This document shows, piece after piece, positions 18,890 to 27,774 of a stretch of 64,000 nt of DNA. The DNA is from Limimaricola sp027213785 (GTDB lineage: Bacteria > Pseudomonadota > Alphaproteobacteria > Rhodobacterales > Rhodobacteraceae). Location: positions 248,001-312,000 of the forward strand of contig NZ_CP193759.1 of the NCBI RefSeq assembly GCF_050847355.1. Direction: 5' to 3'. A model generated the notes under the pieces. The model worked only from the letters and a program-made list of their open reading frames with translations. It was not told the DNA's origin and searched no databases. Both the position numbers and the translations under genes were made by a program. How positions within the stretch are numbered: position 1 is the stretch's first letter; every line of letters starts with the position of its first letter.

Positions 18890-20671
18890 ATGGACCAGTT
18901 CACCCTCAACCTGATCTTCGTCGGCGCCTCCTTCGCGCTCTATATCGGCATCGCGATCTGGGCCCGCGCCGGCTCGACCTCCGAGTTCTACGCCGCCGGG
19001 CGTGGCGTCCATCCCGTGACCAACGGCATGGCCACCGCGGCCGACTGGATGTCGGCGGCCTCCTTCATCTCGATGGCCGGCCTGATCGCCTTCACCGGCT
19101 ACGACAACTCCACCTATCTGATGGGCTGGACCGGCGGCTACGTGCTGCTGGCGCTGCTGCTCGCGCCCTATCTGCGCAAGTTCGGCAAGTTCACCGTGCC
19201 CGAATTCATCGGTGACCGGTTCTACAGCCCGACCGCGCGGCTGGTGGCGGTGATCAGCCTGCTGGTGGCCTCGCTCACCTACGTGATCGGCCAGATGACC
19301 GGCGTCGGCGTGGCCTTCGGCCGCTTCCTCGAGGTCGACAACACCACCGGCCTGCTGATCGGCGCCGTCGTCGTCTTCGCCTATGCGGTGTTCGGCGGCA
19401 TGAAGGGCGTCACCTACACCCAGGTCGCGCAGTACTGCGTGCTGATCGCCGCCTACACGATCCCAGCGGTCTTCATCTCGCTGCAGCTCACCGGCAACCC
19501 GATCCCGGCGCTCGGCCTCTTCGCCGAAACCGGCTCCGGCGAGCCGCTGCTGCAGACCCTCGACCAGATCGTCACCGATCTCGGCTTCAAGGCCTATACC
19601 GAGCATCACGGCGACACCTTCAACATGCTGCTCTTCACGCTCAGCCTGATGATCGGCACCGCCGGCCTGCCGCATGTGATCATGCGCTTCTTCACCGTGC
19701 CCAAGGTGTCCGACGCGCGCTGGTCGGCGGGCTGGACGCTGGTGTTCATCGCGCTGCTCTACCTGACGGCCCCCGCCGTGGGCGCGATGGCGCGGCTCAA
19801 CATCACCCAGCAGTTCTGGCCGCAGGGCACCGACGCCGAGGCCGTCTCGGTCGAGACGATCGAAAGCGACCCGGCCTATGACTGGATGGCGACCTGGCAG
19901 CAGACCGGCCTTCTGGGCTGGGAGGACAAGAACGGCGACGGAAGGATCCAGTACTACAACGACGCCGCGCCCGAGATGCAGGAACGCGCCGCCGCCGCCG
20001 GCTGGGAAGGCAACGAGCTCGTCAACTTCAACAACGACATCCTCGTTCTCGCCAACCCCGAGATCGCCAACCTGCCGGGCTGGGTGATCGGCCTCGTCGC
20101 CGCCGGCGGTCTCGCCGCCGCGCTCTCGACCGCCGCCGGCCTGCTGCTCGCCATCTCCTCGGCGGTGAGCCACGACCTGGTGAAGGGCCGCATCGCGCCC
20201 AACATCTCCGAGAAGGGCGAGCTTCTGTCGGCGCGGGTCGCGATGGCCGCCGCCATCGCCGTGGCGACCTATCTCGGGATCAACCCGCCGGGCTTCGCCG
20301 CGCAGACCGTGGCGCTCGCCTTCGGCCTCGCCGCCGCGTCGATCTTCCCGGCGCTGATGATGGGCATCTTCTCCAAGCGGGTGAACAACACCGGCGCCGT
20401 GGCGGGGATGCTGGTGGGCCTCTGCGTGACGGTGGTCTACATCTTCCTGCACAAGGGCTGGTTCTTCGTGCCGGGCACCAACTCCTTCGACGATGCGGAC
20501 CCGCTCCTGTTCACCGTGAAGTCGACCTCCTTCGGCGCGGTCGGCGCGGTTCTGAACTTCGCCACGGCGATTCTCGTCAGCCGGGCGACGCAGGAGCCGC
20601 CGCAGGAGATCCAGGAGCTCGTCGAAAGCGTCCGCATCCCGCGCGGCGCCGGGGCGGCCACCGCCCACTGA
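18890..20671 (+). CDS. Sodium:solute symporter (VC_2705 subfamily, acetate/monocarboxylate)
   Basis: A 593-residue inner-membrane SSS-family transporter with about 13 helices. Marks are TSEFYAAGRGVHPVTNGMAT, AADWMSAASFISMAGLIAF and GGLAAALSTAAGLLLAISSA. An acidic insert near 320-390 (NGDGRIQYYNDAAPEM) contains an EF-hand-like DKNGDGRI stretch, typical of this long subfamily. With DUF4212, acs and adk nearby, acetate or another short acid is the likely substrate. Confidence 0.92.
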   Translation: MDQFTLNLIFVGASFALYIGIAIWARAGSTSEFYAAGRGVHPVTNGMATAADWMSAASFISMAGLIAFTGYDNSTYLMGWTGGYVLLALLLAPYLRKFGKFTVPEFIGDRFYSPTARLVAVISLLVASLTYVIGQMTGVGVAFGRFLEVDNTTGLLIGAVVVFAYAVFGGMKGVTYTQVAQYCVLIAAYTIPAVFISLQLTGNPIPALGLFAETGSGEPLLQTLDQIVTDLGFKAYTEHHGDTFNMLLFTLSLMIGTAGLPHVIMRFFTVPKVSDARWSAGWTLVFIALLYLTAPAVGAMARLNITQQFWPQGTDAEAVSVETIESDPAYDWMATWQQTGLLGWEDKNGDGRIQYYNDAAPEMQERAAAAGWEGNELVNFNNDILVLANPEIANLPGWVIGLVAAGGLAAALSTAAGLLLAISSAVSHDLVKGRIAPNISEKGELLSARVAMAAAIAVATYLGINPPGFAAQTVALAFGLAAASIFPALMMGIFSKRVNNTGAVAGMLVGLCVTVVYIFLHKGWFFVPGTNSFDDADPLLFTVKSTSFGAVGAVLNFATAILVSRATQEPPQEIQELVESVRIPRGAGAATAH

Positions 20672-20763
20672 GCCTCGGCGAGAGGCGGTGCCATCCGCCG
20701 CCCCTTGCGACCCCAGCGTCCCGCGCCCACCATGGCGCGGGACGACACCGATCGGAGCTTCCG

Positions 20764-22590
20764 ATGTCCCAGCCCCTCGACGATTTCTTCGCGCGCCAGC
20801 CACCTTGGGACCGGCTGCCCGACGCGACGCGGCACCGGATCGCCGGCGCCGCCCGACCGATCGAGGCCGCCGAGGGCGAGATCCTCACGCAGGTCGGCAC
20901 GCCGCAGCCGGGCCTCTTCGTGATCCGCGCCGGCGCCGTCACCACGACCGATGCGCGCGGCGCCGTCGTCTCGCGTCTCGGCCCCGGCAACAGCTTCGGC
21001 GAACGCGCGCTGCAGCGCGGCGGCACCGCGCTGGTCACCGCCCGCGCCGATACCGCCAGCGAACTGCTGCTGCTGTCCCCCGACCTCTTCGCCGAATTGA
21101 TGCGCGAGCACGACCTCGTGCGCCGCTTCTTCGATCGCTCCAACCCGCTCGGCGATCGCCCCCGCACCCGCGCCGAGGAGCTCACCTCCACCCGCGTCGC
21201 CGACCTCATGGCGACCGATCCGGTGACCTGCGCCCCCGGCGCGAGCCTGCTCGATGCCGCCCGACTGATGCGCGATCACCGCATTTCCTCCCTCTGCGTG
21301 ACCGAGGATGGCCGCCTGCGCGGCATCCTCACGCTGCGCGACATGGTGAACAAGGCGATGGCCGCGCCGCTGCCGCCCGACACCCCGGTGGCGCGGGTGA
21401 TGACCGAGGCGCCGATCACCCTGCCCTCGGCGGCCATCGGCTCCGACGTGCTGCACCGGATGATGGAGCGCCATCTCGGCCACCTGCCGATCGTCGATGA
21501 CGGGCGGCTGGTGGGCATGGTCACCCAGACCGACCTCACCCGGTTCCTCGCCTCGACCTCCGCCGGCCTCGTGGGCGACATGGCCCGGGCCGGCTCGCCG
21601 GAAGAACTGGCCCGCGTCACGGCCCGGATCCCCGAGCTGCTGGTCCAGCTCACCGCCGCCGGCAACCGCCACGAGGTCGTCACCCGGCTCGTCACCGACA
21701 TGGCCGACGGCGCGACGCGGCGCCTGATCCGCCTCTACGAGAAAGCGCAAGGCGCGGCGCCCGTCCCCTTCGCCTGGGTCGCCTGCGGCAGCCAGGGCCG
21801 GCAGGAGCAGACCGGCATCTCGGATCAGGACAACGCGCTGATCATCTCCGACGCGGCGACGGAGGAGGACATGGCATGGTTCGCCGGCCTCGCCCGCTTC
21901 GTCTCGGACGGGCTCGACGCCGCCGGCTATTTCTTCTGCCCCGGCGACATGATGGCGACCAATCCGCGCTGGCGGCAGCGCGCCTCGGTCTGGGCGGGCT
22001 ATTTCCGCGACTGGATCGCCCGGCCATCGAAAGAGGCGCAGATGCTCGCCTCGGTCATGTTCGATCTGCGGGTGATCGCGGGCGAAGAGGGCCTCTTCGC
22101 GCCGCTCCACCATGACACGCTGCGCGCGGCGAGCGGAAACTCGATCTTCACCGCCCACATGGCCTCGAACGCCCTCGGCCACGTGCCGCCGCTGGGCCTG
22201 CTGCGCGGCTTCGCGACGCTGCGCTCGGGGGAGCACCGCAACCATATCGACCTCAAGCTGAACGGCGTCGTGCCGGTCGTGGACCTCGCCCGGATGTACG
22301 CCCTCGAGGGGCGGCTGCTGCCCGCGAACACCCGCGCCCGGATCGAGGCGGCGGGCGAGGCGGGGGTGATCAGCCTTCATGGCGCGCGCGATCTGCTCAA
22401 CGCCTACGACGTGATCGCCCAGACCCGGATCGAGCATCAGACGCGCCAGATCCGGCGCAACGAGGCGCCGGACAACTTCATGCAGCCGAGGGAGCTTTCG
22501 GATTTCGAACGCTCCCACCTGCGCGACGCCTTCGTGGTCGTGAAGACGATGCAGGCCGCGATGATGCAGGGACGGCGTCTATTGGGATAG
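20764..22590 (+). CDS. cNMP-binding/CBS/DUF294 nucleotidyltransferase-like signalling protein
   Basis: A 608-residue cytoplasmic protein. Residues about 30-125 form a cyclic-nucleotide-binding-type beta barrel (PGNSFGERALQRGG is its phosphate cassette). Residues about 145-265 are two CBS repeats (VADLMATDPVTCAP and VARVMTEAPITLP). A nucleotidyltransferase fold starts near 338 with ACGSQGRQEQTGISDQDNAL (GS and D354/D356, like GlnD-type enzymes), followed by the DUF294 C-terminal domain. It sits right after the acetate symporter and likely senses adenine nucleotides to tune it. The substrate of the transferase is not known. Confidence 0.9.
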   Translation: MSQPLDDFFARQPPWDRLPDATRHRIAGAARPIEAAEGEILTQVGTPQPGLFVIRAGAVTTTDARGAVVSRLGPGNSFGERALQRGGTALVTARADTASELLLLSPDLFAELMREHDLVRRFFDRSNPLGDRPRTRAEELTSTRVADLMATDPVTCAPGASLLDAARLMRDHRISSLCVTEDGRLRGILTLRDMVNKAMAAPLPPDTPVARVMTEAPITLPSAAIGSDVLHRMMERHLGHLPIVDDGRLVGMVTQTDLTRFLASTSAGLVGDMARAGSPEELARVTARIPELLVQLTAAGNRHEVVTRLVTDMADGATRRLIRLYEKAQGAAPVPFAWVACGSQGRQEQTGISDQDNALIISDAATEEDMAWFAGLARFVSDGLDAAGYFFCPGDMMATNPRWRQRASVWAGYFRDWIARPSKEAQMLASVMFDLRVIAGEEGLFAPLHHDTLRAASGNSIFTAHMASNALGHVPPLGLLRGFATLRSGEHRNHIDLKLNGVVPVVDLARMYALEGRLLPANTRARIEAAGEAGVISLHGARDLLNAYDVIAQTRIEHQTRQIRRNEAPDNFMQPRELSDFERSHLRDAFVVVKTMQAAMMQGRRLLG

Positions 22591-22626
22591 CCCCGCGCCA
22601 CCGGGCGCGGACAAGGGAGGAATGCG

Positions 22627-23148
22627 ATGTTTCTGGAACTTCTCGGCGTGATCTTCGCGGGCGTCACCGGCGCCCTCGTCGTCTACGCCGCGAACCGCGC
22701 GACCGGCGGACGGCTGCCGCGCTGGCTGATGCCCGCCGTGGCGGGGCTGGCGATGATCGGCGCCACGATCAGCCTCGAATACAGCTGGTACGATCGCACC
22801 GCCGCCGCGCTTCCCGAGGGTCTCGTCGTCGCGGACACGGTCGAGGAGCGCGCGCTCTACCGGCCCTGGACCTATCTGGTGCCCTACACCGACCGCTTCG
22901 TCGCCATCGACCGCACGAGCCTTCAAACCAATCCGGACCGCCCCGGCGAACGCATCGCCAATATCTACTTCTTCGGCAGGTGGGCGCCGCTGCGGCAGCT
23001 GCCGGTCGCCTTCGACTGCACGCAGGGCCGCCGCGCCGCGCTGGTCGAGGGGGCCGGCATCGCCGCCGACGGCCGCATCGAGGGCGCCGACTGGATGCAG
23101 GCCTCGCCCGGCGACCCGCTGCTCGCCGCCGCCTGCGCCGGGACCTGA
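22627..23148 (+). CDS. Hypothetical membrane protein of the acetate module
   Basis: A 173-residue protein with N-terminal helices (about 2-20 and 38-52) and a soluble, outward-facing domain of about 115 residues holding two cysteines (VAFDCTQGRRAAL and AAACAGT) that could form a disulfide. I do not recognise a named family. It starts after AAGGGAGGAATGCG and is followed by the exonuclease gene after one base, so it belongs to the same operon. Confidence 0.8.
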   Translation: MFLELLGVIFAGVTGALVVYAANRATGGRLPRWLMPAVAGLAMIGATISLEYSWYDRTAAALPEGLVVADTVEERALYRPWTYLVPYTDRFVAIDRTSLQTNPDRPGERIANIYFFGRWAPLRQLPVAFDCTQGRRAALVEGAGIAADGRIEGADWMQASPGDPLLAAACAGT

Positions 23149-23149
23149 G

Positions 23150-24529
23150 GTGAAGCGGCGGGGCCTGCGCCAGCGCGTCGCGTTCTTCTTCGCGCTGGTC
23201 GCCGCGGGGGGGCTCGCCGCGATCGTCGCGGGCCTCGCCCTCGGCTACCGGCAGGCCGCGCCGACCGAGATCGCGCCATTCGTCACCGCCGGGGTGGTGG
23301 CCGGGTTCGGCCTCGTCGCGATCGCCGCCGGGATCTGGCTGCTGTTCGACGAGAACGTGGCCAAGCCGGTCATCGCGCTCGCCGCCCGGCTGCGGGCCCA
23401 TGCCCATGGCGGCGCCGAGATGTCGCTCGACCTCGAAAGCGCCCGCTGGCTCGACGACCTCGTCCCCGCCGCCGCCGCCGTCGCCGACAAGCTCGGCCGC
23501 TCCACCCTCGACGCCGCCGAGGCGCTGGCCGAGCGCACCGCCGAGCTCGCCGCCGAGAAGGACCGTCTCGCCGCCGTGCTCACCGGCATGCCGGTCGCCG
23601 TCAGCATCATCGGCCCCGGCCACAAGCTCGTCCTCTATGACGGGCAGTCCGCCGACCTTCTCGGACAGGAGGGGCCGGTGCGGCTCAACGCCTCGATCTT
23701 CGAATATCTCCGCCCCGGCCCGATCGAAGCCGCGCTCGACGAACTGCACCGCCGCGCCGCCCGTCGCGCGCCCCTCGTGGCCGAAACGCTGTCGGGTCGC
23801 GTCTGTACAGGCCATATCCGGCTGATGGGCGAGGAGGCGGGCTACATGCTCATGCTCGAACCGCTGGACCCCGAGGCCGAGCGCCCCCTCACATACGACT
23901 TCGCCCTGCTGGCGGGCCGAGCCGCCGCCGCCCGCGACACCCCGCTGCGCGAGCTGAGCTTCGTGGTCTTCGACACCGAGACGACCGGCCTCGACCCGGC
24001 CTCGGACGCGATCGTGCAGATCGGCGCCGTGCGCGTCTTGGGCGGTCGGATCGTCCCGGGCGAGGTGTTCGAGACGCTGGTCGATCCCAGCCGGCCGATC
24101 CCCGCCGCCGCCGCCCGGGTCCATCGCATCACCACCGAGGCGGTCGCGGGCGCGCCCGACCCGGCCAATGCGGCCGAGGCCTTCCGCCGCTTTGCCCAAG
24201 GCTCGATCCCGGTGGCGCACAACGCGCCTTTCGACATGGCCATGCTGCGTCGCGCCGGTGCCGCGCCCGCGCCGCCCGTCCTCGACACGGTGCTGATCTC
24301 GGCCGTCGTCTATGGCGGCCACGAGACGCATACGCTCGACGCGCTCGTCGACAGGCTCGGGGTCGCGCTGCCCGAGACCGAGCGCCACACCGCGCTCGGC
24401 GACGCGCGCGCGACGGCCGAGGTGCTGGTCCGCCTGCTCGCCATCTGCGAGGGGCGCGGCCTCACCACCCTCGGGGCGCTGATCGACGAGATGCGCCGCC
24501 ATGAACGGCTCGTCGAAGCCCTCGTCTAA
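23150..24529 (+). CDS. Membrane-tethered DnaQ-like 3'-5' exonuclease with PAS-like domain
   Basis: A 459-residue protein that starts with GTG one base after the upstream stop. Two hydrophobic helices (about 10-32 and 43-66) are followed by a HAMP/coiled-coil-like stretch, a PAS-like domain (about 135-240: AAVLTGMPVAVSIIGPGHKL) and a DEDDh exonuclease from about 268 (FDTETTG with D275/E277, AHNAPFDM, and the late HTALGDARAT). The layout resembles a sensor kinase whose output was replaced by a DnaQ nuclease. It closes the acetate operon. The role of a membrane-bound nuclease here is not known. Confidence 0.9.
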   Translation: MKRRGLRQRVAFFFALVAAGGLAAIVAGLALGYRQAAPTEIAPFVTAGVVAGFGLVAIAAGIWLLFDENVAKPVIALAARLRAHAHGGAEMSLDLESARWLDDLVPAAAAVADKLGRSTLDAAEALAERTAELAAEKDRLAAVLTGMPVAVSIIGPGHKLVLYDGQSADLLGQEGPVRLNASIFEYLRPGPIEAALDELHRRAARRAPLVAETLSGRVCTGHIRLMGEEAGYMLMLEPLDPEAERPLTYDFALLAGRAAAARDTPLRELSFVVFDTETTGLDPASDAIVQIGAVRVLGGRIVPGEVFETLVDPSRPIPAAAARVHRITTEAVAGAPDPANAAEAFRRFAQGSIPVAHNAPFDMAMLRRAGAAPAPPVLDTVLISAVVYGGHETHTLDALVDRLGVALPETERHTALGDARATAEVLVRLLAICEGRGLTTLGALIDEMRRHERLVEALV

Positions 24530-25088
24530 GGGACCGGGCCCTAAACGGGCTGCCCGTGCAGGACACTGCTCAGGCGACGACAGGAACCCCGGTGATCGGA
24601 TCCGCCGGAGGCTGCGCGACTTGAGGATGGTCATACCCCCGGGGTACGTCGCCGCAACCGGCCCCCTTTGGCCAAGCTGGACCGAGCGCAGGCTTGCGCT
24701 CCGCCCTACGCGTTTAGGGACACGCCGTTTCGCACCCCGACAGGGTGCACAGGTCGCTCCATGTCGATCTGAGCCGAAAATTGTCAAAAATCTTTCGGGT
24801 CGCGGAGTTTTCCGAAAATTGCGCGCGCATGCGCGACCGCGCAGCGGCACGGGCGCCGCCGCATTTCGGCACACATCAAGATTGCCAGCGGCCGTCAAAG
24901 CTACGCGGAGCCCCCGTAGCCGGCGCTCCGAGCCACCCGATCGACCGCTGGACCCCGGCTTTTCGCCGCCTTAATGGGCCGGCTGGTCGGGTGCGCGTGG
25001 CGCGCTCGCCGGAATGCCGGTCTTGGGAGAGGCCGGCGAGGAGGACAAGGCGGCGGCGACGCCGCGATCATTCTGGGAGGAATACAAC
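24530..25088. other. Intergenic region before the AGCS symporter, with short repeats
   Basis: No convincing gene. GCACCC/GGGTGC (24732-24748) may be the terminator of the acetate operon. CCGAAAATTG occurs twice in direct orientation (24774-24783 and 24812-24821), 38 bases apart, in an AT-richer patch that may hold the symporter promoter. Confidence 0.35.
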
Positions 25089-26447
25089 ATGGAAATGCTG
25101 ACGGCGTTTCTGTCCGCCGTGAACGGGTTCGTCTGGGGACCGCCGATGCTGGTGCTGATCCTCGGCACCGGTCTCTTCTTGCAAATCCGCCTGAAGCTGA
25201 TGCCGATCCGGCGGGTGCCGACCGGCTTCCGCATGGTCTGGGCCGGCCGCAAGCCCGACGCGGATGCCGAGGGCGAGATCAGCCCCTATGCCGCGTTGAT
25301 GACCGCGCTTGCCGCCACGGTGGGCACCGGCAACATCGCCGGTGTCGCCACCGCCATCGCGCTTGGCGGGCCGGGCGCCCTGTTCTGGATGTGGATGACG
25401 GCGCTGGTCGGCATGGCCACCAAATACGCCGAGGTGCTGCTCTCGGTGCATTTCCGCGAGGTCGACGACAAGGGCGAGCATGTCGGCGGCCCGATGTTCG
25501 CGATCAAGAACGGGCTCGGCCCGCGCTGGCGCTGGCTCGGCGCGGCCTTCGCGCTGTTCGGCGGGCTCGCGGGCTTCGGCATCGGCAACATGGTCCAGTC
25601 CAACAGCATCTCGCAGGTAATGACCGAAAGCTTCGGCGTCCCGGCCTGGGTGTCGGGCGTGATCCTGGCCCTGCTGACCGGCCTCGTGCTGCTGGGCGGC
25701 ATCCGGCGGATCGGCGCGGTGGCACAGAAACTCGTGCCGACCATGTGCATCGCCTACATGGCGGTCGCGGCGATCGTTCTGGTGATCCACGCGAGCGATG
25801 TTCCCGCGGCCTTCGCGCTGATCATCGACCACGCCTTCAACCCGGTCGCGGCCTCGGGCGGCTTTGCCGGCGCGACGATCATGCTGGCGATGCGCTACGG
25901 CGTGGCGCGCGGCATCTTCTCCAACGAGGCGGGCCTCGGCACCGCCGGCATCGCGCAGGCGGCGGGGCAGTCGAAGGACGCGGCGCAGGCCGGCCTGATC
26001 GGCATGATGGGCACTTTCATCGACACGCTGGTCGTCTGCACCATGACCGGCCTGATCATCATCGTGACCGGCCTGTGGAACAGCGGCGATTCCGGTGCCG
26101 CGCTGACCTCTCTGGCCTTCGACGCGGCGCTGCCGGGTTTCGGCCAGTACTTCCTCGCGATCGCCCTGGCCGTCTTCGCCTTCACGACGATCCTGGGCTG
26201 GGCCTATTTCGGTGAGAAGTGCTGGGAGTATCTCGCCGGGACCAAGGTGCAGATCCCCTACCGGATGCTCTGGACCGGCTTCGTCCTGATCGGCGCGGTG
26301 ACGCAGCTCGACTTCGTCTGGCTGGTGGCCGACACGCTCAACGCCTTCATGGCGTTCCCGAACCTCGTCTCGCTGCTGCTGCTGTCGCCGGTCGTGGTGC
26401 GGGTGACGAACGACTACTTCGAACGCCGCCGGACGGTGCTCGGCTGA
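25089..26447 (+). CDS. Alanine/glycine:cation symporter (AGCS family)
   Basis: A 452-residue sodium-coupled amino acid transporter with about 11 helices. Family marks include LMTALAATVGTGNIAGVATA, GPGALFWMWMTALVGMATKY, GGPMFAIKNGLG and the conserved RGIFSNEAGLGTAGIAQAAG. The ATG at 25089 follows GGGAGGAAT. It stands alone. Alanine, glycine or D-alanine is the usual substrate. Confidence 0.94.
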   Translation: MEMLTAFLSAVNGFVWGPPMLVLILGTGLFLQIRLKLMPIRRVPTGFRMVWAGRKPDADAEGEISPYAALMTALAATVGTGNIAGVATAIALGGPGALFWMWMTALVGMATKYAEVLLSVHFREVDDKGEHVGGPMFAIKNGLGPRWRWLGAAFALFGGLAGFGIGNMVQSNSISQVMTESFGVPAWVSGVILALLTGLVLLGGIRRIGAVAQKLVPTMCIAYMAVAAIVLVIHASDVPAAFALIIDHAFNPVAASGGFAGATIMLAMRYGVARGIFSNEAGLGTAGIAQAAGQSKDAAQAGLIGMMGTFIDTLVVCTMTGLIIIVTGLWNSGDSGAALTSLAFDAALPGFGQYFLAIALAVFAFTTILGWAYFGEKCWEYLAGTKVQIPYRMLWTGFVLIGAVTQLDFVWLVADTLNAFMAFPNLVSLLLLSPVVVRVTNDYFERRRTVLG

Positions 26448-26454
26448 ACCACGC

Positions 26455-26486
26455 GCGGTCGGGGACGGCACGACGTTCCCGACCGC
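26455..26486 (+). terminator. Stem-loop after the AGCS symporter
   Basis: GCGGTCGGGGACG (26455-26467) pairs with CGTTCCCGACCGC (26474-26486) with one G-T pair and a 6-base loop, 7 bases past the stop. No T-tract follows. Confidence 0.55.
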
Positions 26487-26939
26487 CACCACGAATTCAC
26501 CGATACGATGCGGGCTGCGGCCCTTGCGCGCGATACGGCGATATGGCGCGACATCCGGCCAAAGCGGGTGGAGGCGCGTAGAACTCACCTGAAAATTCAC
26601 GAGGTGGCCGGGCAGTCCGAACCTTCCTCACTGCTGATCAAGTGCCAGCAGGGGGCTGGCCTGTCAGGCGAGACACCGGCCCGTCTGCGCCCACACCAGT
26701 CGAAATTCGACCTCCTGCGGGGGCTTTGGCGGCAAGCCTTGGCGGGGCGGCGGCGCTCGACCCTACGCCTCCAACAGCTCCTCTCGGTGTCCGAACGGGC
26801 ACGCGATACGTCCCCGCAATCCGTGCTCCGACCTGAGACCGCAATTGCCAGATGGCAATTTCGACCGGGTCGGGAACATGACCACCTGTCACGGCGCGAG
26901 GAATGTGCGAGCATGTTGCCGTTGGCGCGAGGGGGTCGC
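26487..26939. other. Intergenic region without recognisable gene
   Basis: About 450 bases. Several frames are open on both strands, but none has a ribosome site or protein-like composition. It should hold the promoter of the exported SH3-like gene. Confidence 0.4.
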
Positions 26940-27704
26940 ATGTCCCGCTATCCGGCCGCATCGTGTGGATGGACCGACGAGCTGTCGGCACGTTCCCGCA
27001 CCGGTTCCTGCAATCGTGCAGTTGGTGCGCTGGCAGCCCTGTTCCTGCTCGTCATGCTTACGCACGGCAACGCGCAGGTCGCCCTGCCGCCGGACGGTGA
27101 AATCGTGGCAGACGGCGCCTTGGCTTCTCCTGAGAATGGCGGCCTGCGGCGCTGGCGCGTTTCGGCGGGCACTCCGGTGGCCCTGCGTAATGATCCGGAT
27201 GCGGAAGCGCCTCCCTTGGCCACCCTTGAAAGCGGCGACATCCTGACCGGCCATGGCTGCCTGCGGGTCGAGGCAGGGACATGGTGCGAGGTCCAGAGCA
27301 TCGCCGGCGGCCCGCGCGGCTTTGTTCCCGCCGAGCATCTCGCGCCCGTGGCAGGTCCCGACGGCATCGTCGCCCGCGGCATCGACGACACGCCCCGGCG
27401 CGCGCGGCGGGGCGATTTCGACGTATCGGGAGAGATCGCCTGCGCGCAGGACCGGCATCTGCCCATGGCCAGCTGCATGGCCAATGTGGCGCGAAGCGGC
27501 GGCGGAGATGCCACGGTCGTGGCGACATTCCCGAACGGTTTCCGGCGCAGGCTCCATTTCGGGCACGGGATGTTCCTGCGCGGCGATGCCACGATGTCGG
27601 GCGTCGGGACGGACACGGCGTGGTGGCTGGAGGGCGGCATGCATTTCATCCGCGTCGACGATCAGCGCTTCGAGATACCCGACGCGATGATCGTCGCCCG
27701 CTAA
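26940..27704 (+). CDS. Exported SH3-like domain protein
   Basis: A 254-residue protein. The N-terminus holds a signal-like helix after a basic stretch (AVGALAALFLLVMLTHGNAQ, about residues 28-47). The first half after it reads like a bacterial SH3 domain (WRVSAGTPVALRNDPDAEAP, then GCLRVEAGTWCEVQ and GFVPAEHLAP). The second half (about 150-254) resembles periplasmic domains that fold around ATVVATFPNGFRRRLHF. The frame is open far upstream, but 26940 has a purine-rich GAGGGGG before it; an ATG at 26913 is an alternative. Function unknown. Confidence 0.8.
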   Translation: MSRYPAASCGWTDELSARSRTGSCNRAVGALAALFLLVMLTHGNAQVALPPDGEIVADGALASPENGGLRRWRVSAGTPVALRNDPDAEAPPLATLESGDILTGHGCLRVEAGTWCEVQSIAGGPRGFVPAEHLAPVAGPDGIVARGIDDTPRRARRGDFDVSGEIACAQDRHLPMASCMANVARSGGGDATVVATFPNGFRRRLHFGHGMFLRGDATMSGVGTDTAWWLEGGMHFIRVDDQRFEIPDAMIVAR

Positions 27705-27720
27705 CGCATGAATGGCGCGA

Positions 27721-27743
27721 CGGGGCGCTTGCCGCAGGCCCCG
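27721..27743. terminator. Short hairpin between convergent genes
   Basis: CGGGGC (27721-27726) pairs with GCCCCG (27738-27743) between the SH3-like gene and the end of the leftward PQQ dehydrogenase. The stem is short, so this is a weak call. Confidence 0.3.
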
Positions 27744-27774
27744 CGCCGCCCGAAGACGGCGCGATGCGCCGCGA

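Noticed and set aside
18830..22518. Two long leftward open frames (657 and 693 codons) over the symporter and the CBS protein
   Set aside because: Both mirror well-supported plus-strand genes, with no ribosome sites and no recognisable domain.
22769..24898. A 709-codon leftward frame over the exonuclease gene
   Set aside because: Shadow of the exonuclease reading frame; extremely rich in Arg, Gly and His.
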